The position numbers and the translations under genes are program-made. Positions 1 through 9,293 of a stretch of DNA of 35,106 bases are shown here, one piece after another. The stretch spans positions 1 through 35,106 of the forward strand of contig CAYYJO010000015.1 of NCBI GenBank assembly GCA_964472265.1, read 5' to 3'. Source of the stretch: JAGNLA01 sp964472265. Its GTDB lineage: Bacteria > Caldisericota > Caldisericia > JAAYUI01. The notes under the pieces were generated by a model, which was not told the DNA's origin, made no database searches, and worked only from the letters and a program-made list of their open reading frames with translations. Numbering within the stretch: position 1 is the stretch's first letter; every line of letters starts with the position of its first letter.

Positions 1-1
1 G

Positions 2-1957
2 ATGAGAAGACTGGCTATGCTTGTGCTGGCAGCAACATTGGCTGCACCGGCGCTGGCGTTTGCCTCAAACTCGACAGAAATCGCCGTTGATCCGCCAACA
101 GCAACACTTGCAACAGCCATCACGCTCAAGGTGAATTTCGAAGCCGACTTCCCCCAGGACGCAAGCGTTTCAATTGGTTTTCCAGATGCAATGAGGGTTC
201 CGGAGAAGATTTCAAACGGACTTGTCCTTGCAAACGCTCTCCCTGTATCAAACGCAACGATTGAAGGAGAGACGCTCTCGTTCCAGATTCCTGAGCCACA
301 GGAGCAGAGGCGCGAGCTGATTGTTAGGATTCCGATCTCGGCTGGCTTCAAAAACCCTTTTAAAGCTGGAAGCTACCAAATTTCAATGACCGTTGGCGAT
401 GAAACTTCCAACGGTTTCTTCAATGTTGAAAAGATAGTGCAGGATGCGCCGAAGGTTTCGGTAAAACCTGACAGGGTTGGCAGAAGAATCGGCGTAACGA
501 TCCAGATTCCACACCCAGAAGGACTTGTTGTCCAAAAGGATGACATGTTAAGCATTGTTTTCCCGCAGGAGTTCATCTTCCCGGAAACAATCGACGCCGA
601 CGCTCTCTTTGCCTGCAACGACAAACCTCCGACAGTTTTGACCGACAACAATTCAATCAAACTTTCTTTTGCAAGGGACATCCCCCAGAGCGAACCGCTT
701 ACAATTGCCATTGAGCCTCAATTTGGCATAAGGTCACCGCTTTGGCCAGGCAATTTTTCGCTTGTTGTGGGGATACCTGGCAAACTCGAGGACACGATGT
801 CTGAAGTGTTCCAGATTCTTCCACTCTCGCCGACGCTCTCAGTCATTGTCGATCCGCCAATACCGCAATCAGGCTGGTTCCCGTCAATCCCGACAATCCA
901 GCTTGTTTCCTCTTCAAAGCGTGAAATCTACTACAGCTGGGACTACTCCCCAAAAACCCAGTACGTTGAGCCTATCAAACCCGAACCCGGCATCCATGTT
1001 CTAACCTATGCCGGCAGGGTTGAAAACGGTGGCTGGGAAGCAGAGCTTTCTGAAACTTTCAGGGTTGACGTTGACGAGCCGGCATTCGAACCAATAGTAA
1101 CATCGGCCAACGAAGAGACCTTCACCCTTTCCTACAGGGTCACAGACACATCACAGTGTGTGTCGGGGGTTGGCGATACAGAGGCAAACCAGACTGGCTT
1201 CAACACGTTTGAAATTGAACTAAAGCTAGGCGCAGGATCAAACAATTTCGTTTTCTGGGCCGAAGACATCGTTGGCAGAAGAATCGAATCACCACACGAA
1301 ATAATTTTGGACAAAACCCCTCCGGCGTTGACCATCTCTGCTCCGGCACAGGCTTCGGTTGTCTGCGGCAAGGAAGTGACGGTTACCGGAAAGACAGAGC
1401 CAGGCGCAAAAATAAAAATCAACGAAAACACAGTCATTCCAAACTCAAAAGGCGACTTCATCGGCATCATCAGACCAACAGATGAAGGCCCGCTTGACAT
1501 CAACGTCAGCGCAACAGACACGGCCGGCAACATAAAATCGGTTGTTATCCCGATCATCTACATCAGGTCAACAAAAATTGTCATGAAGTTTGGATCAAAG
1601 CAAGTCCAGATTGCCGGAAAGAACAAGGAGATTGAAACCGCCCCCTACGAAAAGTTCGGCACACCTTTCTTCCCGATAACATCAATGGCTGGCTGGCTTG
1701 GTTACAAGGTTTCAACGATAGATAAAAAATCCTACACACTTGAGGACAAGGAAAAGAACAGGATCACCTTCACGCTCGACAGCAACGTGGTTCAGGTTGA
1801 AGGAAAACAGGGGCTTTACAAGCGAACGCTTGAGATGAGTCCAGAAATTTCTGATGGAGCCGTGTGTGTTCCGATTGAGTTTGTGGATCGCGGCCTTGGC
1901 CTAGAAACCCTCTCTGACTCGAACACGATCACAATCCTGTTCTGCCCGAAGAGCTGA
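2..1957 (+). CDS. Exported stalk-domain surface protein (Ig-like modules)
   Basis: No specific function is recognised; this is a predicted secreted or wall-associated scaffold protein of 651 aa. A signal peptide is clear (MRRL, a hydrophobic stretch, then AFA at about residue 21). Two beta-sandwich modules follow (about 25-145 and 150-275). They carry the pattern 'FP..., IP..., AG/FGI..P...G.(Y/F)' that recurs in the next gene. After a linker, a bacterial Ig-like segment begins near residue 435 (DKTPPALTISAP). The last roughly 125 residues resemble the stalk domain (Cu_amine_oxidN1), with FPITSMAGWLGYKV and VPIEFVDRGLGLETL as degenerate forms of the usual VPxRFIxExLG. The ATG sits at the window edge, so its RBS cannot be seen, but the signal peptide there supports this start. 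The next paralogue begins 4 nt after the stop, implying one operon. Confidence 0.8.
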   Translation: MRRLAMLVLAATLAAPALAFASNSTEIAVDPPTATLATAITLKVNFEADFPQDASVSIGFPDAMRVPEKISNGLVLANALPVSNATIEGETLSFQIPEPQEQRRELIVRIPISAGFKNPFKAGSYQISMTVGDETSNGFFNVEKIVQDAPKVSVKPDRVGRRIGVTIQIPHPEGLVVQKDDMLSIVFPQEFIFPETIDADALFACNDKPPTVLTDNNSIKLSFARDIPQSEPLTIAIEPQFGIRSPLWPGNFSLVVGIPGKLEDTMSEVFQILPLSPTLSVIVDPPIPQSGWFPSIPTIQLVSSSKREIYYSWDYSPKTQYVEPIKPEPGIHVLTYAGRVENGGWEAELSETFRVDVDEPAFEPIVTSANEETFTLSYRVTDTSQCVSGVGDTEANQTGFNTFEIELKLGAGSNNFVFWAEDIVGRRIESPHEIILDKTPPALTISAPAQASVVCGKEVTVTGKTEPGAKIKINENTVIPNSKGDFIGIIRPTDEGPLDINVSATDTAGNIKSVVIPIIYIRSTKIVMKFGSKQVQIAGKNKEIETAPYEKFGTPFFPITSMAGWLGYKVSTIDKKSYTLEDKEKNRITFTLDSNVVQVEGKQGLYKRTLEMSPEISDGAVCVPIEFVDRGLGLETLSDSNTITILFCPKS

Positions 1958-1961
1958 AAAA

Positions 1962-4900
1962 ATGAGAAGATTGCTTATCCTTTTGATTGTTGCTTCATTT
2001 GTCCATATCCCGTTTGCTCATGCTGCCTGTGGGATCACTGTCTACCAGGTCTCGGTCAATCCGCCAACAACCGGCGCAACGGCCTGCTACGACATCCCTT
2101 TCAACAACCCGTGCGACATTCAGGCCGGTGAATTCATCACTGTCACCTTCCCAAGGGCTGCAAATCTTGATCAGGTTTATGGGCAGGCGATATATTTTGA
2201 CGGCAGACAAGACAGGTTCGACATCATCGGAACTTCCATGCAAATCCAGCTGACAACCGATCTGAAGTCAGGAAACCACAAGATAAAGGTTTGTGATGTG
2301 GTCAACCCCCCAAACCTTGGCCCTCACCAGATTTTCATCATCACCAAAGACGGCACCTTTGGCTCGGAGCCATTTTTATTCAAAGAGACAGGCGTTTCTC
2401 CGCCCCTCGTGGTTCCAAATCCTGATTACGTCAAGGAATGCGCCGAGTACACAATCACATTCAACGTCACCAGCGAGAGTGGAAAAGGTTGCCATTGTTC
2501 CAGGGAAACGCTTTTCTATCTCGAATTCCCAGTTGAGTTTGAGCTTCCGGTGGACATTGACCCAAAGTATGTGACAGTCAACGGTGTTCCCTGCGACTAT
2601 GCAAAAGTTGAAGGACACAGGATCGTCATCCGCTCAAGGCTGACCTTTCAGGCCGGACAGCAGGTTGTAATAAAGATTGATTCCAAAGCTGGCATCAAAA
2701 ACCCGAAAACTCCCGGCTGGTACAGGATAAACGTCTATACCTCAGTCGACAGGATTACCACCCCTTCCTATCCGTTCTACATCAGGCCATCATCGGTGAC
2801 GCGTGCAAACGTGAAGCTTGACAACCCCTACACCTGCTCAAACACCGGTTTTGTTCTGAATTTTTCAACTGGCCCTTATGGGGAAATTGCATCTGGTGGA
2901 TACATAAAAGTCTACTTCCCTGAAGGTTTTTCTGTCCCAAAGGTTGTTGAACAAGGGAATATTGCAGTAAATAACGCTGAAGTCAAGCAGAAAATTTCCT
3001 TCTCACCCGACACAATCGGAGCAAGCACATGCCTTTCCATTCCGATACCAGAGGCGATAAACTCCAGCTCGGACGTTCAGGTGGTGATTCTGGCAGGCGC
3101 TGGCATCAGACTCCCAAGCGTTTATGGCCCTCACACAATTGATATCGAAACAAGCGCCGAACCTGTCAGGGTTCCATCGCTGATGTTCTCGGTTGACCGC
3201 TCAAGGATAACAAACATTTCATATCAGCCAAGCCCATCGTTTGTGACCCTTCCTGCAAAACAGGTAATAACTTTCAAGACAGGCGGTTGCGGAGGATTGA
3301 TTCCAGGCATCGACACCATCACAATTTCCTTCCCTGACACCATGTGGATGCCAAAATCGTTCCTTTGCAAGTCGATCACGGTCAACGACACCGAGATAAC
3401 ATCCATCCCGTTTTTGACTGGCACAACCATAACCGTTCCAGTTCCGAAGCCAATCGATGGCGACAGCTGGGTAACGGTTGTGATTCCGGAAGATTGTGGA
3501 GTCAGGAACCCGACAAAAGCAGGTGCAGGCTACAAAGTGCGAGTGTGGACAACCCGCGAGTCCACGCCAGGTTTTTCGGGCGTAACGGTTTTTTCGGCTT
3601 CAAGACTGTCGGGCGTCAAGCTCGAGGTCTCAAAAAATCTTGTTTCATCGAGGGTTTCAGCAAAGGTTCAGTTTGTGACCGGCCTTGCAGGATCGATTCG
3701 TGCTGGATCAAAGATTTCTGTCACTTTCCCCGAAGGTTTCGAGTTTAAGGGCTCGGTGGCCATGATGAATTTCGCAGTCGACGGAGCCACCTGCAGGAGC
3801 GCCAGATGGGCAAAGCCGGTTTTGGAGCTGACCTGTTCCAAGGATTCAGAAGCAAACTCGGCCGTGACCATTGAAATCGACCCTAACGCAGGCTTGACCA
3901 CCCCTGAAAATCCAGGACAGTACAAGATTTCAGTTTCAACAGAGTCGGAACCGGAATTGGTTGAATCGGAAGACCTCGCAATTAACAGCAGGCCAGAGCT
4001 TAAAATTTCAGCTCCAAAACCAAATGATCGTGGCTGGTACACAGAAGAGCCGGTTGTGACCATTTTTGCTTTCTCGGAACTTGACAAAGATGTCAATATT
4101 TCAGTGATTCTTGACAACCAGAAACTTGATTTCAAAGGAATGATCAAGATTGCTGATGGCTACCATGTGCTTGAGGTTGTTGCAACCGATGTTTTTGGCA
4201 ACTCGTCCGAAAAATCGGTGCTCACGTTCATGGTTGACACCATCGACCCAATGTTTGATGTGTCCCAGAGCACGTTTTTCACCAACGCAAAATCATTTTT
4301 CAAGATGGTCAGGGCAATTGACGAAAACAACATCACCGTTACCCACGAAGGAGAAGACGGAATTACTTTTACTGACTCAACCTTGAGCATCACGACAATA
4401 AACGTTTCAAGCACGAGCGAGAAAAGCTACAGGGGGAGCCTGACGGCAACCGATGAAGCTGGAAACACCACAGTTTTTGACTTTATGGTCACCTTTGACT
4501 GGACAGCCCCGACGCTTGACATTCCTGAAAAACTGGAAATATCTGATCCTGGCTTCACTCTTTCCGGAAAAACCGAGGCAGGATGTGAGCTGACGATAAA
4601 GGATAAAATCGAAGTGGAAGACGACGGTTCGTTTGAAGCCAGGCTAAGGGTTTCAAACGGATACAACACTTTTTCGGTTCAGGCAAGAGACCGCGCCGGA
4701 AACATCACGAGGAAGAGCCTTCTCGTAATTGCAAACCTTGAAGCGAGCCTTGTCTTTGAAACCGGCAATAAAGACGTGATTGTCAATGGCCAAAAAATAA
4801 CCCTCAAAACGGCGCCGTTCATCGAAAAGGGGAGCATGTATGTTCCGTTCGACCTGCTTGTCAAAAATTGTGCCTTTAAATTGGAATCCTGGCCATATTC

Positions 4901-5138
4901 AGAGTTCACCGTGACCTCGGAAGGCGGAAAATCTACCTTCACGCACCCAAAAAAATCCATCCAGATGGCCGACGGCAACAGTTCGGCGGTTGTTGACGGG
5001 GAGCTGGTCAAGATGCCTCTGGCTCCGATTATGAAATCAGGTGTGCTCTTTGTCCCGCTTCGTTTCACCGCAGGCCTGTTCGGACTTGCGCCAGTCGCTG
5101 TAGGCAAGAGCGTGAAAATTAGCTATATTAAAAATTGA
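1962..5138 (+). CDS. Large exported repeat protein with C-terminal stalk domain
   Basis: Exported protein of 1058 aa, paralogous to the preceding gene (both start MRRL) and separated from it by 4 nt, so probably translationally coupled. Signal peptide at 1-21 (ending AHA), then about five tandem beta-sandwich modules of roughly 130-150 aa. Their ends are recognisable: AGIKNPKTPGWYRINVYT, AGIRLPSVYGPHTIDIET, CGVRNPTKAGAGYKVRVWTT and AGLTTPENPGQYKISVST. Next come Ig-like segments ending in DxFGN/DEAGN/DRAGN signatures typical of bacterial Ig-like (Big) domains. The C-terminal roughly 130 residues are a stalk domain (MYVPFDLLVKN, LFVPLRFTAGLFGL). Several modules contain paired cysteines, possibly disulfides. 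No catalytic motif is visible. A structural or adhesive surface role is inferred from architecture only. The repeated module is not one I can name with confidence. Confidence 0.85.
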   Translation: MRRLLILLIVASFVHIPFAHAACGITVYQVSVNPPTTGATACYDIPFNNPCDIQAGEFITVTFPRAANLDQVYGQAIYFDGRQDRFDIIGTSMQIQLTTDLKSGNHKIKVCDVVNPPNLGPHQIFIITKDGTFGSEPFLFKETGVSPPLVVPNPDYVKECAEYTITFNVTSESGKGCHCSRETLFYLEFPVEFELPVDIDPKYVTVNGVPCDYAKVEGHRIVIRSRLTFQAGQQVVIKIDSKAGIKNPKTPGWYRINVYTSVDRITTPSYPFYIRPSSVTRANVKLDNPYTCSNTGFVLNFSTGPYGEIASGGYIKVYFPEGFSVPKVVEQGNIAVNNAEVKQKISFSPDTIGASTCLSIPIPEAINSSSDVQVVILAGAGIRLPSVYGPHTIDIETSAEPVRVPSLMFSVDRSRITNISYQPSPSFVTLPAKQVITFKTGGCGGLIPGIDTITISFPDTMWMPKSFLCKSITVNDTEITSIPFLTGTTITVPVPKPIDGDSWVTVVIPEDCGVRNPTKAGAGYKVRVWTTRESTPGFSGVTVFSASRLSGVKLEVSKNLVSSRVSAKVQFVTGLAGSIRAGSKISVTFPEGFEFKGSVAMMNFAVDGATCRSARWAKPVLELTCSKDSEANSAVTIEIDPNAGLTTPENPGQYKISVSTESEPELVESEDLAINSRPELKISAPKPNDRGWYTEEPVVTIFAFSELDKDVNISVILDNQKLDFKGMIKIADGYHVLEVVATDVFGNSSEKSVLTFMVDTIDPMFDVSQSTFFTNAKSFFKMVRAIDENNITVTHEGEDGITFTDSTLSITTINVSSTSEKSYRGSLTATDEAGNTTVFDFMVTFDWTAPTLDIPEKLEISDPGFTLSGKTEAGCELTIKDKIEVEDDGSFEARLRVSNGYNTFSVQARDRAGNITRKSLLVIANLEASLVFETGNKDVIVNGQKITLKTAPFIEKGSMYVPFDLLVKNCAFKLESWPYSEFTVTSEGGKSTFTHPKKSIQMADGNSSAVVDGELVKMPLAPIMKSGVLFVPLRFTAGLFGLAPVAVGKSVKISYIKN

Positions 5139-5183
5139 GCTTGATTCTGGCTTTTTAAAAGAAACCTGCTATCATTGCAACCG

Positions 5184-7133
5184 ATGCTTGAATTTCTATA
5201 CATTCTTGCTCTGGTTGCCTACTTCTATTCCTTTATTCTTTTTGTGCGCTTTTTTATCTGGCGGAGGCTGGCCTATTCCCGTTACTGGAGTAAGAAAATC
5301 GAGATTACGCTTGAAACACTCAGGCAACAGGCAAGGCTTCAGGGCGTTCCGCTCCCGTTTTTCACAGTCATGGTGCCAGCACGCAACGAATCCCTTGTAA
5401 TCGAGAAGACAATCGACAACCTCATGCTTCTTGATTATCCCAAGGAATCGCTCCAGATCATCGTCATCACAGACCACAAGGAGCGCATTGAGCACGAAAA
5501 GATGAGGCCAAAGGTCGTCGAGGAAATAATGCATCTGCTCCTCGGCGGAGTTAAACCTATAAATCCCCTCTCGCAAAGCTTCTTCCTCGCACTCGTGCTC
5601 ACACGACTGCCGTTTGGCGAGCTTATGTTCAGGATTTCACAGTTTTCCAAGGCAGACAGGATGAAGTCTGTTTTTCTGTACCAAAAACTCATGTTCTCAA
5701 TTGCAAGCGATATTTTGGGAGAAAGACCTGTCGATCTTGGTAACGTTTATTATGGTTTCAGAAGACTCAATCCCGGAGTAAGCGATGATAATTTTGTACC
5801 GGCTGTGACTGAGTTTCTGCTGCTGCTCAGGCTTGCATTGGCCAAGGTTTCCGAGGTGTTTGACAAACCCTCTGCGCCAAAACGGGTCGAGGTGATTGCA
5901 GAGTTCACTGGAAAACTTCCGCCGATGAGAGCCGAGGTCAAAAGAAGCGCTGAGCTGGACAAGGCTTTGAGGGAAACGATCCCGTCAAATGAAGAGTTGA
6001 CCGACCTTTTCAACTCATTTTTCCTGACAACACAGGAAGTCGTCGAATCCTGCATAGAAAAATACTCTGACACCGGAATAAAGCTTACTCATTGCGAGGT
6101 TCCATTTGATTTTGACGGACAGTTCGGCGGAGTGTGCACAGGCAAGGAAGTCCGGTCAACAAAGGGCAGGGCACTCAACTATGCTTTTTCGATGGTAAAT
6201 CCTCAGTCGGACATGCTGGTTTTTTATGACGCCGAATCGCACCCTGATCACGACGTGCTTTTGCACGCTGCAAGGCACCTGATGAAGACTGATCCGCCAC
6301 AAATCCTCCAGGGGCCGTTGTTTCAGGTTCGCAACTATTACAGGATGGGCGCACTTTCAAGGATTGGCGGGCTTTACAAGGCAATCGCCCATGACTGGTA
6401 TCTGCCGTTGATGTTTTACCGACTTCCTTTTGTCGGTGGCACCAATCTTTTCATCTCGTGGCAACTGATCCAGAAGATGAAAGGATTTGATGAAACCTCA
6501 CTTACTGAGGATTTGGAGTTCGGATGCAGAGCGCACCTGTATTATGGCGTAAACCTCACGTTCCTCACCGTCAAGTCCACGGAGCAGACACCACCGACAA
6601 TCCCTCAATATTTCAAGCAAAGACTGCGCTGGGGTTCAGGCCACCTTCAGGTCATAAGGCGGATACGCTCGTACCCGTACACAAAAGATGCCGTTGGTGA
6701 CAGGAAGGATTTCATAAGGCGGGCTTGGAACCTTTGGTGGAACCTGCTTTGGCTGGGGCCGATAGAGTGGATTGTGTACCAGTTTTCAACGATCATTGTT
6801 TTGGTCATGGATGCAATACTGGTTGCAAACCTTTTTGGCGCCGGAATTCCTGGGCCATTTTTTGCCGAAAATCCGATCCTTTACTGGTCGCTTGTCAGCC
6901 TCAACGTGCCCTATCTGGCGTTCACTTTTTACTGCTACAGGCGGTATGATCAGGTGTTCGACCGGTCGTTTGCACCTATCAACGCGATTCTTGGCGCTCT
7001 CGACATTTTGAAGCTCGTTATGGCTACGTTTGTTGTGTTCCTGCTGCCGGCGCCCTACACGTGGTCGGTGGTTCTGGCCATGCTTGGCAAAGCTCCCGTT
7101 GCCTGGGTGAAAACCCCTAGAACTTCTGAGTAA
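5184..7133 (+). CDS. Membrane processive glycosyltransferase, family 2
   Basis: Predicted inner-membrane GT2 enzyme polymerising or transferring sugars from nucleotide-sugar donors, like cellulose, hyaluronan or poly-GlcNAc synthases. Numbering is from the ATG at 5184 (649 aa); a TTG at 5175 is an alternative start. Residues about 5-25 are a membrane segment; the GT-A fold opens with VPARNES (about 64-70) and IIVITD (about 92-97). The D,D,D,Q(Q/R)xxRW set is present as YDAES (D349), TED (E442-D443) and QRLRW (479-483). The C-terminal 120 residues hold three to four membrane helices. An insertion of about 200 aa (roughly 104-300) lies between the nucleotide-binding strand and TKGRALNYA, which usual family members lack. 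No classic SD precedes the ATG. The substrate cannot be read from sequence. The last codons (VKTPRTSE) are duplicated near 9276. Confidence 0.85.
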   Translation: MLEFLYILALVAYFYSFILFVRFFIWRRLAYSRYWSKKIEITLETLRQQARLQGVPLPFFTVMVPARNESLVIEKTIDNLMLLDYPKESLQIIVITDHKERIEHEKMRPKVVEEIMHLLLGGVKPINPLSQSFFLALVLTRLPFGELMFRISQFSKADRMKSVFLYQKLMFSIASDILGERPVDLGNVYYGFRRLNPGVSDDNFVPAVTEFLLLLRLALAKVSEVFDKPSAPKRVEVIAEFTGKLPPMRAEVKRSAELDKALRETIPSNEELTDLFNSFFLTTQEVVESCIEKYSDTGIKLTHCEVPFDFDGQFGGVCTGKEVRSTKGRALNYAFSMVNPQSDMLVFYDAESHPDHDVLLHAARHLMKTDPPQILQGPLFQVRNYYRMGALSRIGGLYKAIAHDWYLPLMFYRLPFVGGTNLFISWQLIQKMKGFDETSLTEDLEFGCRAHLYYGVNLTFLTVKSTEQTPPTIPQYFKQRLRWGSGHLQVIRRIRSYPYTKDAVGDRKDFIRRAWNLWWNLLWLGPIEWIVYQFSTIIVLVMDAILVANLFGAGIPGPFFAENPILYWSLVSLNVPYLAFTFYCYRRYDQVFDRSFAPINAILGALDILKLVMATFVVFLLPAPYTWSVVLAMLGKAPVAWVKTPRTSE

Positions 7134-7135
7134 AA
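7106..7135 (+). repeat. 3'-end repeat of glycosyltransferase gene, copy A
   Basis: These 30 bp hold the last codons and stop of the glycosyltransferase gene. They match 9276-9306 with one 1-nt indel and three mismatches. The two copies lie 2170 bp apart as direct repeats and bracket the propeller and Cys-rich-peptide segment. Confidence 0.6.
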
Positions 7136-7208
7136 AATGTCACTTTTTAATCAAGGCTTAACATGTCTCAATTTACAAATATTAGAATCAAAATATCAAG
7201 GAGGCAAT

Positions 7209-8408
7209 ATGGCTTTAAAAAAAATCGTGATTGTGTTTGGGGTCTTGATATTGCTTTTCAGCAGCACAAGCATTTCAAGCGGGGAAATCAACAAAGCACT
7301 TGTTGTTTCGGGTGAAATCCTTCATACTTATGGAACGGAAACCCATGTTTTCTATACCATTAAAAATCCTGTGACAAAAACCATATCGTTTTATAAATAT
7401 GAAGTTGAGACTGGTGTAAAAAAGGCAGTTGTTGAGAATTCGAAAAGCTTGGACCTGATAGGGCTGACAGAATCAAATATCTATGCCAACGGAAAGTACT
7501 TCACATGGGTGCAGGACAACAATCTATATTCATGGTATCCAGATCTTGACACACCAAGGCTAATTGCTAACTTCCCAGCGAACAACATCTCAGTATGGGA
7601 CAAATACATTTTCATTCCCTATCCAAGCAAAAAAAATCCTGGCATTTACATGGTCAACGTTTCAGAACCAAAACCAAAAGCCAAGTTGATATACCCATTC
7701 AATTATAATATGCAATGGCCGATGAATCAGGCGTGGGATGGATACCTTGTTTATGTATCAAGCAAGCTAACGGATCCAACATCAGCATCCTTTGATGAAA
7801 CATCTGACATTAAATTGTATGATATCGCCAATGACAAGACGATTGTTGTTGATGATTCTGTAGGTTGCCAAACATTCCCGGTAATACAGAATGGTTATGT
7901 GGTTTATGTGGATTACGGCTCAGCTGAGTACCCATATGCAGGATCAAAAATTGTAGCCTACAACATCAAAAATGAGACAAAACGTGTCATTTTTGATGTT
8001 CCTCAAGATGAGAAATACAAGCCAATTTTCAATCCTGAATCAGATCTGGTTTTGCTCATCGGATCCAAAGTTCAAGTTGGTGGAAAGGCCGTTGTTGTTG
8101 ATCTGGAAACTGGTGAGAACAGACTCATTTCAGAGAAGAATGACAAAACTCTGCTTCCCATATATCCAAACTCCCAGTCATGCAGAGGTAGAAAGATGAT
8201 CCTTTCTTGGGATGCAAATACCGGAGAAACTCATGATTGGAAAGTTGGCATTTTCAATCTGACTATGGAAGGCTTCAAGACGGATTCACCCGAAATATTA
8301 AACTCCATGTCTAATTATGCCACCACAGCAAAGGTTTTCGATAAGTACGTGATGTGGAAGGAATACAATTCAGGAAAAGATTACAGTATTTACATAATCA
8401 AACAATAG
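7209..8408 (+). CDS. Exported TolB-like beta-propeller protein
   Basis: Predicted secreted protein of 399 aa; function unknown. The ATG at 7209 is chosen because AGGAGG lies just upstream (7199-7204) and the protein then opens with a lysine-rich signal peptide (MALKKIVIVFGVLIL, cleavage near SISSG). The rest is a run of blade-like units of the TolB/YncE type: '...GYLVYVSS', 'GYVVYVDYG', 'SKIVAYNIKNETKRVI', 'GKAVVVDLETGENRLI', 'DKYVMWKEYNSG'. These suit a six- or seven-bladed propeller. No stalk domain, lipobox or enzyme motif is seen. The gene and its surroundings are visibly richer in A+T than the glycosyltransferase upstream. It lies inside a segment flanked by copies of that gene's 3' end, suggesting later acquisition. 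Confidence 0.7.
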   Translation: MALKKIVIVFGVLILLFSSTSISSGEINKALVVSGEILHTYGTETHVFYTIKNPVTKTISFYKYEVETGVKKAVVENSKSLDLIGLTESNIYANGKYFTWVQDNNLYSWYPDLDTPRLIANFPANNISVWDKYIFIPYPSKKNPGIYMVNVSEPKPKAKLIYPFNYNMQWPMNQAWDGYLVYVSSKLTDPTSASFDETSDIKLYDIANDKTIVVDDSVGCQTFPVIQNGYVVYVDYGSAEYPYAGSKIVAYNIKNETKRVIFDVPQDEKYKPIFNPESDLVLLIGSKVQVGGKAVVVDLETGENRLISEKNDKTLLPIYPNSQSCRGRKMILSWDANTGETHDWKVGIFNLTMEGFKTDSPEILNSMSNYATTAKVFDKYVMWKEYNSGKDYSIYIIKQ

Positions 8409-8599
8409 TCAACCAATCAGGTAACGATTTAGTTCCTCATTGTGGCGGAACCAATGTATGCATTACAAACACTTGTTATGCATTCAATTGCCAAGTAGGT
8501 AATTCACATACTTGTGGAACAGGACAGAATTCGTTTATTTGTAGTTCTCAAACTTGTCCATTCCAAGCCTGCCAATTTACGTTCTGCTGGACACATTGA
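8402..8599 (+). pseudogene. Cys-rich peptide reading frame, possible RiPP precursor remnant
   Basis: An open frame reads through nine cysteines in about 49 residues between 8441 and 8587 (pattern C-x5-C-x4-C-x4-C..., ending TFCWTH). This density is typical of precursors modified by radical-SAM/SPASM maturases (ranthipeptide or sactipeptide type). A SPASM-bearing reading frame overlaps its end, which supports the pairing. There is no plausible start codon or RBS after the propeller stop at 8408. In this frame the only ATG upstream (8354) lies inside the propeller gene, so a leader peptide appears to be missing. The frame terminates at TGA 8597-8599, near where the maturase homology begins, so the C-terminus may also be a junction product. 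I read it as a broken precursor; a functional peptide with an unusual start is less likely. Confidence 0.45.
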
Positions 8600-9209
8600 T
8601 GAATTCTTTGAAAGCATTAAGGAACTGAAATCATTAAAGAATGTAAACATGTATCCAGGTTACCTGCACAGCGATGCTACAAAAATATGTGCAAGCATCG
8701 AAAACAATTGCCTTGATATACCCAAGTTTGCATCTGTTGCAACTGAATTCTATAAAAAAGTGCTTGAAAATGGTCACTATTTTAGTTGGTTCCCTAATGC
8801 AAACCCTGCCACATGCTGTGCTTGTAACTGCAATGGATCGGTTATCCAACCTGATGGCTACCAATGCAGGTGCTGGAATCAGGTTGGTCAGAAAGAGGAA
8901 TCGTATGCAAGCATTGTAGATAAATCTTATTTCGAAGGGAAAAACTATTATAAATGGATTAATTACGATCCATTTGATGTTGAAGAGTGCAAGAATTGTA
9001 AATATTTCACGTTATGCAGGGCAGGATGTCCAGCAAAACGAGTGCCTGCATCGACAGATTATATGGACACAAAAAGAATGAACCACTGTTCAGCATTGAA
9101 ATACAACATTAAAGACATGCTACTTCTTGTTTACAAGAACTTTGAAGAAGAAAAAAAGAAAAATCAAAACTGCGATAATAAGTGTCAAGCCTGTAAAACT
9201 GAAGTATAG
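8514..9209 (+). pseudogene. SPASM domain of truncated radical-SAM peptide maturase
   Basis: The frame opens at GTG 8514, but protein-like sequence of its own begins near 8575 (LRSAGHIDEFFESIKEL); before that it overlaps the Cys-rich frame. The remaining roughly 210 residues resemble the C-terminal part of radical-SAM peptide maturases. They have a YPG strand and then SPASM-type cysteines: CCACNC (101-106), CRCW (118-121), CKNCKYFTLCRAGCP (159-173), a further Cys at 192, and a terminal CDNKCQAC (220-227). In the family these bind auxiliary Fe-S clusters. The N-terminal radical-SAM barrel with CxxxCxxC, about 250 residues in relatives, is absent, so catalysis is not expected. No SD supports the start. 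I infer an internal deletion that fused precursor and maturase remains. Confidence 0.6.
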
Positions 9210-9270
9210 TGTTTTATAATTAATCGTATAACATCTTTGCAATCAATTTTAATATAAATATAGCTGCAAT

Positions 9271-9293
9271 TTCTAGGTGAAAAACCCCTAGAA
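9271..9293. other. Short inverted repeat (hairpin) after SPASM remnant
   Basis: TTCTAGG (9271-9277) and CCTAGAA (9287-9293) can pair around a 9-nt loop. There is no T-run on either side, so it is at best a weak terminator. It overlaps the second copy of the glycosyltransferase 3'-end repeat. Confidence 0.4.

Noticed and set aside
1132..1557. 141-codon minus-strand ORF inside the first stalk gene
   Set aside because: Antisense shadow of a clearly coding frame with domain signatures; the same applies to the other long antisense frames inside the large exoproteins.
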